Part shown: positions 40,459 to 52,362 of the stretch, one piece after another
Position numbering within the stretch: position 1 is the stretch's first letter
Layout of the letters: each line of letters starts with the position of its first letter
Assembly: GCA_037355855.1 (NCBI GenBank)
Contig: CM074758.1
Location: 6,731,001 to 6,795,000 of the forward strand
Source of the DNA: Pseudo-nitzschia pungens
Lineage: Eukaryota > Bacillariophyta > Bacillariophyceae > Bacillariales > Bacillariaceae
Length of the DNA: 64,000 nucleotides
Direction: 5' to 3'
Position numbers and translations under genes: made by a program
Notes under the pieces: model-generated
What the model saw: only the letters and a program-made list of their open reading frames with translations
What the model was told of the DNA's origin: nothing
The model's database searches: none

Positions 40459-41346
40459 TGAAGATATTCAAGGTGATGCTATGATCTGTGCTAAAGGCTC
40501 CTGTGTAGGAAAGTGTACTGGGGATACAGACAGCAACACCCAGTAGTAGCTGACTAACAGGTGCTGAGCTGAATGCTGAGCTGTGTGCTAATTGCTAGCA
40601 TACAGGCTTAGCAACAGGCTTAGCAGTAGGCTTAGCAGTAGGCTTAGCAGCAGACCTATCCTGTTTAGTATGGATGCTAGCAGAGTTTACTAGGGTCGCC
40701 GCGTACGATTTGTACCAATCGTACGTACCCCGAGTAAAGCATCTGTTATGGTGTAGCTAAGTGCTACAGGGTTAGGGTTGCTAAGCTACGAGATACTGAT
40801 GGTGCTAACCTACCATAATATCATGCTAAGATACTATGCTACCGCCGGGGTCGGGTCATTGGTGTATAATATGTACCATGACCGAATACCCGGCCCAAAC
40901 AGTTACCCAACGCGCTAGCGTAAGCGAGCTAGCACACGATCGCTAATAATAATCGGAGATACCATACTCCGTACGCTACCCGTAGAATACAGTACTGGAG
41001 CTACAGAGCTCCGTTATTCTACGAGTTATCGGAACGCTGTCACGATACGATACAGAGCTGAGCTGCGCTCAGCTCCTGTCACGATATATTCACTCTTTAT
41101 GTTTCACTCTAAATTAAAAGCCTATCATGCCCTCCCCTTTCGATCGATTCCGATGTACCTCTAGGGAAGTGCCTTGTATTGCCTATGTATATGCAATAGA
41201 CCTTGAACAGTCCACTGTAGACTCACGATTTGCCAGGACTTTATGTATTGTTATTGTTAAGGCTTTCCCCTATTTTTTAGACCAGTACGAGACAGTTTAT
41301 CTCCGATAAGTTCCCCGAAGACCGCTGACGAGCGGATATCAACGCA
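40459..41346 (+). repeat. 5' LTR of copia element 2
   Basis: An 888-bp LTR, TGAAGATATT to TATCAACGCA, preceded by A as in the other copia LTRs. It is clearly homologous to the element 1 LTR, with many substitutions and indels. Confidence 0.92.
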
Positions 41347-42288
41347 GTTTATCAGACCCACCGCTCGACCCACTACGAACCGGGACGCCGGCTAGAGCGC
41401 GTGATGAAACCCAGCTGGCTGATCACCACTGGCATCCATGCCTACACTTGGATGTAAAAACCTCAGCTGAAACTGGACCAGCAGCTGACATCGTGAGATC
41501 CCTGATGTTAATGGGGAGCCCTTCCCTAGACCCGCGAAACGACCGGAGCCCACACATCCACCTCTGGGGCCTGTTTATACAGTAGATGAGCATCATGGTG
41601 GCTCCATGGAGGCTCAGTCCGGTGGGGAAGGAGCAAGACGGACGTGGAGAAAGCAACGTCCATGATTCCCTGTTATTTTACAGGATTCAAGGGGGACGCT
41701 TGCTTACCACGGATGGAACCACACTAGAAAAGAATTTTCGTGGAGACAGACCACCACGTACTTTCCAGTGAAGACAGTGTCCAGCAGACCAAGGACATGA
41801 CGTCAGGCCCATCCGACTGAGGCGCAGACAACCTCACGAGGCGCAGACAACCTCAAATCTGCCATACCATCGATTTTGATTTTAGCCAAGGGAATTTGGA
41901 ATCGGACAAGCCAAGAACCCTGAGATCTGTCATATCTCAAAATCAAATCGATTGGTCCAGAGCAGAAAGACCGAATAGAATTCTTCTTTTGGTCGACACG
42001 TAACCAACCATCAACTCGGAACCATCGATGTGGATACCTTTTTATTCTTTCGAAACTATCGAAACGGCATTGGTATTGCCGACACGTGACATCCGATCAA
42101 CACCGACCATCGATTCGGATGTTCTTTTCGGAATTGTCGACACGAAACAATCGACACGATACCTCTTCTTTTGGTTGTCATCGATACCGTACAGACCTTC
42201 GATCGACAACTTGGATGGAGACAGTCCCCACCACAAAAGAATTTGGTTTAGAAACTGAAGCGAAATAGTTAATCAAAGCAAGACAACC
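41347..42288 (+). other. Leader of copia element 2
   Basis: It starts with the same GTTTATCAGACCCACCGCTC as copia element 1, the candidate primer site. The following CGGGACGCCGGCTAGAGCGC is also shared. No gene is seen until 42289. Confidence 0.6.
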
Positions 42289-43200
42289 ATGGCCAAGCAA
42301 ACTAGAAGACAAACCGCTGCAGCCGCCGCCGGAGCCGGCGCTGCTGGAGATGCCCCTGGAGATGGTGGAGGCGCTGTCCCCGGAGCCGGAGCCGGCGCTC
42401 CCCCGCCTGGAGCTGTTCCTGGAGTCGCTGGCGCCGCCCCTGTTGGAGCCCTGCCCCCTGTTGGAGCGACTGGAGTCCCTCCTCTTGGAGCGCCTGCCGC
42501 GTTTGGAGTCTCCAGGATCCAGCAAGGACCAAATCTTGATATCCAACCTCGATCTGAGATGATCCTGCTTGCTGTTACTGAAGAACTGAGAGCAGTGCGC
42601 AACGAGAATGCAGCTCGGATTGCTGCTGAGACTGCCGCTGCTGTCATCGCTCATGCTCCTGCTGCTGCTCCTGCACCTGCAGGGGCTAGTCCTGATATCC
42701 ACCAAGCTCATGTCACAGCCCAACCTAATGGTGGCATCTCTGGATACAAGGATGGAGCAAAGCTCAGCTCAAGAGAGTTAGAGCTCCACAAGATCCTTTC
42801 TGGTTTCAGCAACAGTGATACGACGGATGAACTATTCCGGAATGGCCTCAACAGCATCGAGGCGATTCAGCCACTCTCTGCCAAGGAGCTTCCCAAGTAC
42901 GACGACGGACGCATGTTTCCTCTACTGGACGAGATTATCGATCATGAGAGGGATGAATCCGCCGTCAGGAAGCCAGATGCCACGATCACCAACAAGTACG
43001 GTCGTAAAGTTCCCAAGCCTACTACGAGGGGATGGCGATTGCTCGTTAGTTGGAAAAACGGAACTGAGTCCTGGTGTAAGTTGAGTGATCTGAAAGAATC
43101 CTTCCCCGTACAGACCGCCGAGTACGCTGTATCCGCCAAGCTTTCAGAACAGCCAGCGTTCCGATGGTGGATCCACCACGTACTACGAAGGAAGGATTGA
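42289..43200 (+). CDS. Gag-pol fusion ORF of copia element 2
   Basis: This 303-codon open frame starts MAKQTRRQTAAAAAGAG. The first ~110 residues are Ala/Gly/Pro-rich; then GGISGYKDGAKLSSRELELH and TDELFRNGLNSIEAI match the capsid-like part of element 1 Gag. At about residue 204 the sequence switches to the pre-RT module of pol (DDGRMFPLLDEIIDHERDES, WRLLVSWKNGTESW, AFRWWIHHVL) and stops soon after. A deletion has joined gag to pol in frame. It is the only long intact frame in the element and may have been kept open by selection or by youth. Confidence 0.75.
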   Translation: MAKQTRRQTAAAAAGAGAAGDAPGDGGGAVPGAGAGAPPPGAVPGVAGAAPVGALPPVGATGVPPLGAPAAFGVSRIQQGPNLDIQPRSEMILLAVTEELRAVRNENAARIAAETAAAVIAHAPAAAPAPAGASPDIHQAHVTAQPNGGISGYKDGAKLSSRELELHKILSGFSNSDTTDELFRNGLNSIEAIQPLSAKELPKYDDGRMFPLLDEIIDHERDESAVRKPDATITNKYGRKVPKPTTRGWRLLVSWKNGTESWCKLSDLKESFPVQTAEYAVSAKLSEQPAFRWWIHHVLRRKD

Positions 43201-46200
43201 AGGCCCCAAGGTCTGTATGCCTCCTAGACATCAAACCTGAGCGTTCATGACGTTCAAAGGCCTATATGTTTGCAAGTATTTGCAAAAAGTATCTCTGAAA
43301 CCACCAGTACCCTCAACAAGGAGCCCATCTTTGCTCGTGACAGAAGAAACGGTGTCATCGATAGTGCCCGACGACTGATCTACGAGAAAGAAGATTGCCT
43401 TACGAGCGGACGCCCAAACCAGAAATCCCCTGAAACATTGCTCTGTAACACTGATCCAGTATGCCCGCATGGATTGATGTATTCCAAGAGATCGACAGCA
43501 ACGAATCGATAGCAGCAGACGCTGGGCACGATTTAGCAAGACGCTAGACGCTAGACACGATTCGAAGCAGACCGAGTCTCTATACCTGAAGAACAGCGGG
43601 AACGATGTTTAGGTATGTCCTTGCCGCGAAATAGCAGTAGCAGCAACACGAGAACAACATCGATGCCCTGACAGGAGATAAACCTATAGCAACAGCTAAA
43701 AGGATTGGTGGGAGCAAAGATTGGTGGGAGCAAGGGAACAGGCGCAGCCTGGACGCAATGGCTGGAGCAGAGAAACAAGCGCAGCATGGACCCGCAGCGC
43801 ATTGTTAGTAGACAGGGCGCATTGAACTGAAGACGCTTTGGCAGCATGCTATGAGCGACAGTAACGACGCTCGTTGATAGACCTGCTACGACGTACTCTG
43901 TTAGGAGTGTAGCGTGGTCGATCCGTCTCAGCACTGACGTACCAAATGGATGTACCAGCACGATCTGCAAGGCCTGCAGAAAGCAACTGTGAGTTGGATA
44001 GCCACACGGATACAACTGCTGCTGGTTGCAACATGATTTTATTGGAAGACCAAGTTACCTCCCACGTGGATGCTTATACAGATCCAGTGGGGAAGGCTTG
44101 ATTGATCTATTTCTATGAGGCATTATATATTTCGGGGAAAGGCTACAGCCCAGCCAGATATGTCCCAACCAAGTCATCGGAGGGAAATGAAGGTGCAGGA
44201 ACCCCCGAACACTAAGCTGTTGCTTAATGGTGTTGTTTAAGCTGTTGCTTAATGGTGTTGTTTCCTACTTCCCCTCCAGGAGCGAGTTGAATCAGCAATA
44301 GACCACAGCAGCAACAACAGACCAACGTTGGTGCCCTGACACGCAATATGCCTACAGCAGGAATCGGACATACACAGCGCCCGACGGGAAAGTTTGGTTG
44401 ATGTATTTCCACGAAGCACTGTATTTTGGCGACAAAGAGACGCCCAACGCGTCCGCGGAGAAGCCCATCGCGTCCGCGCCGACAAAGCACTCCAAGAAGC
44501 CCAACAAGCGTAAGTTGGAGCCTGTCGAAAGACGGTCCAAATTTCAGTCCCCATTTGTACGACAAGCCTCTTCGGAGCGACGAGCTGATCCTACCACAGC
44601 ATGATTGCTATGAGAAGTACAAGCTGCGGAGTCTCCAGCAACTCTGAACCCGCCGTGATTTGACCCCATGTGCGATCACATCCGAATCCCGTTTGGATGC
44701 ACGGCTTTCTTCTCTCTATTCGGACGTTTCCTTGAAGACTTGCGGGGACGATGTAGACGAGGATTCAGTACCAAGTCTTACAATCAACGTCCTGCATACC
44801 CCTTTGTACGAGCGCGCCTATACGAACGCGCCTATACCGATAGACGCGAGCGCTTCGAATTGGATCCCCGTTACAGGGATTCGATTGGATCCCCGTTGCA
44901 GGGATTCTCCCGTCTGCCTGTCATCAATTACAAGCATGCTCGATGGGACGATGAACTCGTTTGACCAAGCAGTTGAATCCAAGATCGGGGACAAGCTTTA
45001 GAACACTGATGTTCAGTTTCAACAGGCATATCCCCAAACCCGAGAGGAACTATTTGAGAACCACCGGGATAGATGACCAGACGATTCAGCTACCATGGCA
45101 GAACCGGAAGCCCCTATTCCAGATGTGGATGGGTTCGTACCCTACGGGGACACTTACGATGGGCATATTGGAAACAAGGTCATGATCCAGAGAGGAGACG
45201 AACGGCTCAAGTGTACTGTCAAGTTCAGCTGACGACGAAGGCCGTATGTTCACTCTACTGGATGAGATCATAGACCATGGAAAAGATGAGACGGCAGTCA
45301 CCAAGGAACAAGCTGTCAAAGCAAGCACCGCGTCCAACAAGATTCGTCCTGTTACAACCAAGGGGTGGAGGCTAGTTGGAAGGATGGCTCACAGTCGTGG
45401 TGCGAAGAAGAAGGAGTCTTTTCCTGTTGAAGCTGAACAATATGTTGTTGATAACCAGATTGCAGATGAGTCAGCTTCCAATTAGTGAGCACATCATGTA
45501 CTCCGAAGGAAAAAGAGACTACCAAAGACTACCAAGGAAGCCCTCAGTATTGGGACGTTAAAGAAATGTACAACGAGTGCAATGCCTATGTTATGCGACG
45601 CAAAGTTCCAAGCTACCTACCATGATCCCCCTGCGGAGTTATAACAACAACCCTATCCTTGATACCCGAATGTATGATTTGCGGCTCCCTGATGGTATGG
45701 TGGAGCAGTACACTGCAAATACCATTGCCGAGAAGCAACAGGTGGCGTGCTGCTGGAGTGATATGCTACAACTGGCGCGTTACAGCTGCGCACGGCGATT
45801 CATCGAAGACTCGCGGGGACAAAGTTGATGTTATCCGAGAATCTAGCCTGCAGACACAGAGCTGTGGCTCACTGCCGCTGCAAGACCATGGCGGAATGCA
45901 ACCAACTTGAATGCTGACAGTGCTCCGCTTACCAGGACGCTTAGACTAGCGTAAGCGCTCCAGCTACAGGGACGTGTGGTCTCTGTTACTAGAGGTGGAG
46001 CGCCGACGCTACAGCAAAGCATGCGTACGCTCATATGGTTGGAGCCGCCGCAAGTGAACCAAACAGTGATTTATCTGAGTACGAGCCTTGCAAGGATCAA
46101 GCCTGTACATGTGGAATGATACTGATACGGGGACATGCTGTCCCCGTTACAGGTTGAACGCCAGCAGGCTGGAGCGATTGCAGAAGAGCAGCAGATGTTG

Positions 46201-47500
46201 CAAAGCAGGAACGCTCATGCGGAAGATGAAGTGTTACGACACGACGACAACGCCCTGTTAAAAGCGCAACGGTGTTGCATGGAACAAACGATTGCAAACA
46301 GAATTGAAGTTGACACGAGACTGGCAGCTAGGCGAGTGCATGGTAAATGCCGTACGGGATGTACGACCTAGCAGTTCCTCAGGTACTTCGAATGACGCTG
46401 ATTGCTATGACCAATTGGGGGTATTCCAGTTACTCTATGGATGACGCTGATTGGCACGAGTGATTGAATGTATCTCAGGTATTGTGAAAGACACCAATTG
46501 CTACGGTCGATTGGATGTACTGATTGTATGTATCGATCGAAGACCATTCAATTCAGTCCACCGCAAGGACCGAACTATCCAGTCCAGAGATCAGTTTTGG
46601 AACTGTGGCATCGAAATTGTTATGTCTGATACTAGGACAAATACAGAACTGCTGTTCCGGGGACAACCATCAAATGAACCGGTTGTCCTGTTACAGGAGC
46701 AGCGTGGTTTTGAATATATGATCTACAAATCAGGAGCTCTGCTGTTCAAAAGACAGTATGACAGGACGAGCAGCATGATTCGAATTGCCGCGTGATTTGG
46801 ATTGATGCCAAGGAGTGACAAGCGATCCCATGCAGACTATTGGAATAGTTCCGTGTTGGAGAGCTTGCTCACGAATTAACGAATTGCAGGAGCAGCTCCC
46901 GGAATGAACGACCGAATGAATAAACGAGTTGCAGGAGCAGCGCGTTTCATTTTTGGATCTACGATAACGAGTGGAGAAGCGTTCCTACGAATAAACCGAG
47001 TAGAACTGTTGCAGTTCTACGATTCCGGGGACAGCTTGCTCACGATTGAACGAACGGACCAGGAAGCAGCGCGCTTCAGATCTGGAATTATGTCCAAGCA
47101 GGACGTGAGTTGTACGAACAGCGGATACACAAGAACAGCTGAACCTCTCAGCTGAGTCATGTTAACCACGATGAATGAGCTGTCAGCAGCCAGTTCGGGG
47201 ACCGGTGTGGTCCAACTGCCATCTATTGTATGATCCATGCGAGTAACAAGTCCCTTTGATCGAGTTGTTGAACCGGAGATCTTTATTCCGGGGACACGGA
47301 ACCGAAGAACGTTACAAGACCGGAGAGTCCATGCAACAAGAAACATTACAGCGTTGCATACCACAAAGCAAGAGAGTCTATTGCTGCTGATACAATCCGG
47401 ATTACGAAGGAGCCTGGCAAGAGCAACATTGCCGATTTATTCACCAAGTTGCTTAATGGTCCAATGTTGAAGAGCCACTGCGAGCGTTGCATGTGGTGAG
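43201..47500 (+). pseudogene. pol: Decayed pol of copia element 2
   Basis: Scattered homology to element 1 in order: protease-like NCELDSHTDTTAAGCN around 43984-44037, GKVWLMYFHEALYFGD near 44390, pre-RT pieces near 45100-45480 (EIIDHGKDETAV, KGWRL), LDTRMYDLRLPDGMVEQYTA near 45660-45720, and the RNase H end (ADLFTKLLNG...HCERCMW) near 47430-47500. Between these are unrelated or unrecognised stretches with no long frame. No complete enzyme domain remains. Confidence 0.75.
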
Positions 47501-48261
47501 AATCACTGCTTAGCTGCATTATTTTGGGTACCTTTGATCCCTAACAAGCAGCTCGGACGCAGCGATTCCGATTTCAATTACGAATTGTTTGAACGCAGCA
47601 GATTCTGATTTCGATTACGAGTTGTTCGAATGCAGCAGATTTCGACTTCGACCCCTGACAAGCAGTTCGGACACGGACACGACGTTTTTCGGAAACAGTC
47701 GATTTCGATATCGATTACGACTTACAGCGAATCTATCAGTCCGGACGCAACCTCTTTCGGAACGCAGTGCAGTCTGATAACGATCACGGATTATGGATTA
47801 TTTGGTTGCAGCAGATTTCGATTCCGACCTCGATTGCAATTTTTTCGGATGCGACTTCGATTCTGATTTCGCTTTTGTATATGAAGTTATATGTTACATG
47901 TTTGGGAGTCTCCGGTACACCGGTTCCGGGGACTATAAACTTGAAAGACAATAGGCCGATTGACCTGTCCTTATATGTGTTAAGGAATCGGACCAAGGGC
48001 AAAATGTCCTCCGGTCCACACCCCTCTTTTTTTTTTCTACCATGAATCGGCCGGGCCTCTGATAGGGAACTGCAATATTTGATGCAGTTTGATCTCTGAC
48101 AAGTGACATGGATACAGCCCTGAATTCTGTTATGATCCATCCAAGTGTCCTGGTACAACAAGCAAGAGTATTGGTGTTCCCCTGGGAGTATCTGTTTCCG
48201 GGGACTGGTATAGTTGCTCAGTTGCTCATTACAGGACTACTGGCATGAATCACGGGGACTA
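47501..48261 (+). other. 3' untranslated region of copia element 2
   Basis: It is homologous to 26772-27317, with GATTTCGA-type repeats, the ACTGCA...TGCAGT hairpin and the conserved ATCACGGGGACTA next to the LTR. Confidence 0.65.
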
Positions 48262-49149
48262 TGAAGATATTCAAGGTGATGCTATGATCTGTGCTAAAGG
48301 CTCCTGTGTAGGAAAGTGTACTGGGGATACAGACAGCAACACCCAGTAGTAGCTGACTAACAGGTGCTGAGCTGAATGCTGAGCTGTGTGCTAATTGCTA
48401 GCATACAGGCTTAGCAACAGGCTTAGCAGTAGGCTTAGCAGTAGGCTTAGCAGCAGACCTATCCTGTTTAGTATGGATGCTAGCAGAGTTTACTAGGGTC
48501 GCCGCGTACGATTTGTACCAATCGTACGTACCCCGAGTAAAGCATCTGTTATGGTGTAGCTAAGTGCTACAGGGTTAGGGTTGCTAAGCTACGAGATACT
48601 GATGGTGCTAACCTACCATAATATCATGCTAAGATACTATGCTACCGCCGGGGTCGGGTCATTGGTGTATAATATGTACCATGACCGAATACCCGGCCCA
48701 AACAGTTACCCAACGCGCTAGCGTAAGCGAGCTAGCACACGATCGCTAATAATAATCGGAGATACCATACTCCGTACGCTACCCGTAGAATACAGTACTG
48801 GAGCTACAGAGCTCCGTTATTCTACGAGTTATCGGAACGCTGTCACGATACGATACAGAGCTGAGCTGCGCTCAGCTCCTGTCACGATATATTCACTCTT
48901 TATGTTTCACTCTAAATTAAAAGCCTATCATGCCCTCCCCTTTCGATCGATTCCGATGTACCTCTAGGGAAGTGCCTTGTATTGCCTATGTATATGCAAT
49001 AGACCTTGAACAGTCCACTGTAGACTCACGATTTGCCAGGACTTTATGTATTGTTATTGTTAAGGCTTTCCCCTATTTTTTAGACCAGTACGAGACAGTT
49101 TATCTCCGATAAGTTCCCCGAAGACCGCTGACGAGCGGATATCAACGCA
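48262..49149 (+). repeat. 3' LTR of copia element 2
   Basis: An 888-bp LTR of the same length as the 5' copy, with no difference seen when the two were read side by side. Confidence 0.92.
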
Positions 49150-49476
49150 CTCAACCATAATGTCCTCAAAAATTATGTCCTCAACGTTTTGTCCTCAACC
49201 TCAACGTTGAAGTCATAGAGGTTGAGGACAAAACGTTGAGGACATAATTTTTGAGGACATTATGGTTGAGGACAGTCTGTTGAGGACAAAATCGTTGAGG
49301 ACACTTTTTGAGGACACGTTTTGAGGACAGTTTTTAGGACACTCTGCGTACTCGTACAGCCGTTAAAGTGGATATTCAACAAAAAACAGCCGTTAAAAAG
49401 TAGTACATCAATTTTATTGCGCGCAACGCGCATGAATATGGAAATTTTCTCAAAAACACTTTTTTCCATAATGTTC
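49150..49476. mobile_element. Hairpin element copy 2, right piece
   Basis: This piece completes copy 2 and ends CCATAATGTTC followed by CAG (49477-49479). Its central loop and arms match the reverse complement of copy 1, so the two elements lie in opposite orientations. Confidence 0.88.
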
Positions 49477-49661
49477 CAGTTCAAGAAACTTGTTTTGTTC
49501 CACGGTGAAAAAAAGGATCATATCGTGTTTACATTTTAAACCTTTTGAGATCAATTGTTACGCTCAAGCAATTGCCTAATGAATTCATGCATCGGAGCCT
49601 TTAAGATGAACAAACATAATTTCCATTTTCATACAGGAGCATCAGTTCACTGTGAAACATC

Positions 49662-52016
49662 ATGGCAAGGCCCAAAAGGAATAGAGATTCACCATCTCGT
49701 CGGTCTGGAAATCCATCTTGGTCCAGACGGCGACGAACAACAAATTCTCCAAGAAGATCACCCTGTTCACCCCCTGAACAAAACTATCGGGAGGATCCAT
49801 CTAGCAGTGATGCTGCTGCTGAACCAGTACCTGGTGAACAATATGTACCTCCATCATCATCGGAGAATGAGGAGGAACTTGAGCAAGATTCCACCGACAC
49901 TGAAGAATCTTCTGATGGAGAATCGGAAAGTGAGAATGAAGACAGTGAATCGCAAAGTGAGAATGAAGACAGTGAGGATGAAGACAACGACCGGGAATTA
50001 GAGAGTGACACCCATCCGCGAATGCCCGACTTCCCATGGGAAAGAAAAGACGAAACAACCAAAACTAATCCTGCTGCCGTCGGGGCTAAGGGAACCAACG
50101 ATCCCGAGGATAACGAAGGCGATGCCAAAAATGAAGACGATGAACAAAATAAAACTAATCCTGTTGTCGGGGCTAGGGGAATCGACGATCCTGCGGATAG
50201 TGAAGAGGATGCAAAAAATAAAACTAATCCTGCCGTCAGGGCTAAGGGAACCGACGATCCTGACAATGACCAAGACTGGGTAAGTGAGATAACAAATATC
50301 ACTTTGCAGGAAGTTCTTCGCCATCCTACTAATTCTTCTCCGGATTGGAGGGAAAACGAAGAAGAGGACCGAAACAAAAAGAAAGATAATGACGATCCTC
50401 CCCTCGGGACCAAGGGCAACGACGACCGAAAGACCAACAATGCTTTCGGGGCTTGCGGTGCCGACGATTCGAGCGAGGACGAAGACAAGGACCAAAACGA
50501 AAAGAAAGATAATGATGATCCTCCCCTCGGGGCCAAGGGCAACCACGCCCGAAAGACCTACAATTCTTTCGGGGCTCGCGGTGCCGATGATTCGAGCAAG
50601 GACAAAGACAAGGACCAAAACAAAAAGAAAGATAATGACGATCCTCCCCTCGGGGCCAAGGGCAACGACAACCGAAAGACCTACAATTCTTTCGGGGCTC
50701 GCGGTGCCGACGATTCGACCGAGGACGACGATTTGAGTGATCGTACTTCTCCCGTCGAGTACAAGGGCAATGACGACGAATCGACCAACAATGCTTTCAG
50801 GGCACGCGGTGCCGATGATTCGAGCAAGGACAAAGACAAGGACCGAAACGAAAAGAAAGATAATGACGATCCTCCCCTCGGGGCCAAGGGCAACGACAAC
50901 CGAAAGACCTACAATTCTTTTGGGGCTCGCGGTGCCGACGATTCGACCAAGGACGACAATTCGAGTGATCGTACTTCTCCCATCGAGTACGAGGGCAACG
51001 ACGATGAATCGACCAACAATGCTTTCAGGGCACGCGGTGCCGACGATTCGACCGAGGACGAAGACAAGGACAGAAACGGAAAGAAAGATAATGACGATCC
51101 TCCGGTCGGTACCAAGGGCAATGACGCCCGAAAGCCCGACGAAAACCAAAATAATTCCGTCAACCGAAATAATTCGACCAACGATGTCGAAGACAACGAC
51201 GGGGGTGGGGAAGACGACGGTTGTAAAGCGAACGAAGCCAAAAACCGAAACAAAAAAAAATCCCTCGACAATAACAATGAACAGGTCCGGATTGATTGCA
51301 GGCTTGGCCGCAAACGAACTACAAGGCCAGAAAATGCCAAGAAGATGAAAGACAAAGGCGTTAGAGGAAAGGTAAAAACGGTTGCAAATCACGTAAAAAA
51401 ACTTCAGTTCTGCAGCACTTATGGGAATATGAAGAAGCAAAAAGAAAGTCCCGGCTTTATTAACTTTTTGGGTTCCTACGACGACATCATTCCAAGAACA
51501 AGTACTAAATCAAAATTTGAGTCCGATTGGGACTATCAGAGAAAGAAAGGACCAAAACTCACATTTATGGCTGATCCCACTTTCGACCTATATAGAGAAA
51601 GAATTGGTGATCAATTAATCAATGCTGGCAATTGGTTTAAGGAGAACAAATGTGAAGAGACAGGACCATATCACACACAAACTGTGGAAGATTATTTTGA
51701 TAGGAACTTCGGTGATGCTTCGACGGCAACGAATGGGAATATCGAATATAAAGATATCAAGAGTGTGTCCCCCTCTGTAATAGGAGATTTGACAGAGGGA
51801 AAGATGGAAAGCATCATTCAAGTGGAAACTAATGGTATGACAACGGAAGAAAAAGGGTTGTTCCGACGCTCGGTGAATGCTGTGATGGGCGAGCAGCAGT
51901 GCGAACGCTACAAGAACAAAGGGAAAGATCCGGTCTGTGAAGAAAAAAAAATTGTTTCGAAATCGCCCACGAGAAAGTCAACCATAAAAGAAGGGAGGAT
52001 GAGAAGAAGAAATTAG
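49662..52016 (+). CDS. Acidic protein with ~41-residue tandem repeats
   Basis: This gene encodes 784 residues starting MARPKRNRDSPSRR, with no signal peptide or membrane segment. A basic start is followed by acidic Ser/Glu/Asp runs. Then, over about 50370-51120, a unit with KKDNDDPPLGAKGN, RKTYNSFGARGADDS and DKDKDQN is repeated, alternating with a variant DRTSPVEYKGNDDESTNNAF. The C-terminal ~230 residues are more normal in composition (TYGNMKKQKESPGFINFLGS, GDQLINAGNWFKEN). A second frame from a poly-A tract at 51943-51951 stays open to 52211 with coding-like Lys/Glu-rich sequence, so the true end may be 52211. Function unknown; it looks intrinsically disordered. Confidence 0.65.
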   Translation: MARPKRNRDSPSRRSGNPSWSRRRRTTNSPRRSPCSPPEQNYREDPSSSDAAAEPVPGEQYVPPSSSENEEELEQDSTDTEESSDGESESENEDSESQSENEDSEDEDNDRELESDTHPRMPDFPWERKDETTKTNPAAVGAKGTNDPEDNEGDAKNEDDEQNKTNPVVGARGIDDPADSEEDAKNKTNPAVRAKGTDDPDNDQDWVSEITNITLQEVLRHPTNSSPDWRENEEEDRNKKKDNDDPPLGTKGNDDRKTNNAFGACGADDSSEDEDKDQNEKKDNDDPPLGAKGNHARKTYNSFGARGADDSSKDKDKDQNKKKDNDDPPLGAKGNDNRKTYNSFGARGADDSTEDDDLSDRTSPVEYKGNDDESTNNAFRARGADDSSKDKDKDRNEKKDNDDPPLGAKGNDNRKTYNSFGARGADDSTKDDNSSDRTSPIEYEGNDDESTNNAFRARGADDSTEDEDKDRNGKKDNDDPPVGTKGNDARKPDENQNNSVNRNNSTNDVEDNDGGGEDDGCKANEAKNRNKKKSLDNNNEQVRIDCRLGRKRTTRPENAKKMKDKGVRGKVKTVANHVKKLQFCSTYGNMKKQKESPGFINFLGSYDDIIPRTSTKSKFESDWDYQRKKGPKLTFMADPTFDLYRERIGDQLINAGNWFKENKCEETGPYHTQTVEDYFDRNFGDASTATNGNIEYKDIKSVSPSVIGDLTEGKMESIIQVETNGMTTEEKGLFRRSVNAVMGEQQCERYKNKGKDPVCEEKKIVSKSPTRKSTIKEGRMRRRN

Positions 52017-52362
52017 CAAGCCTCAGTAATAGTGTTCAAAACATGGAACAGGAGACTGAACAAGACAGAGAGAAAAAGAAGAAAAGGAAAAAAAAGGGGA
52101 AGAGGATGCAGAACTCAACGTCCAACCTTCCACCTCATATGAAGAAGCATCCTCCACCAGGACCACCGAAGCCAGGGAAAAAGCCGCCAGCAGGGGCACA
52201 ACAGAAGTAGGATTCTGCAAAATTTAGTACACCCAAGAAAAGTAAGACACAGGGCGTGTAATAGAATATTATAAAACATAGTACTATGTGATTTGGTAAT
52301 TTTATCTAGTAAATCCTGAATTATTGGTGATTTTTGAATACTTCTTTTTGAATAGTCTACAT

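Larger units (their letters stand above)
40458..49149 (+). mobile_element. Ty1/copia retrotransposon 2, decayed interior
   Basis: 888-bp LTRs flank an interior with recognisable but broken copia segments. Target duplication is CTCAT (40453-40457) against CTCAA (49150-49154), and the uninterrupted site in hairpin copy 1 reads CTCAA. The two LTRs appear identical by eye, so the insertion is very recent, although pol is full of deletions and stops. It was therefore probably moved by enzymes from another element. It is related to copia element 1, with diverged LTRs. Confidence 0.9.
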
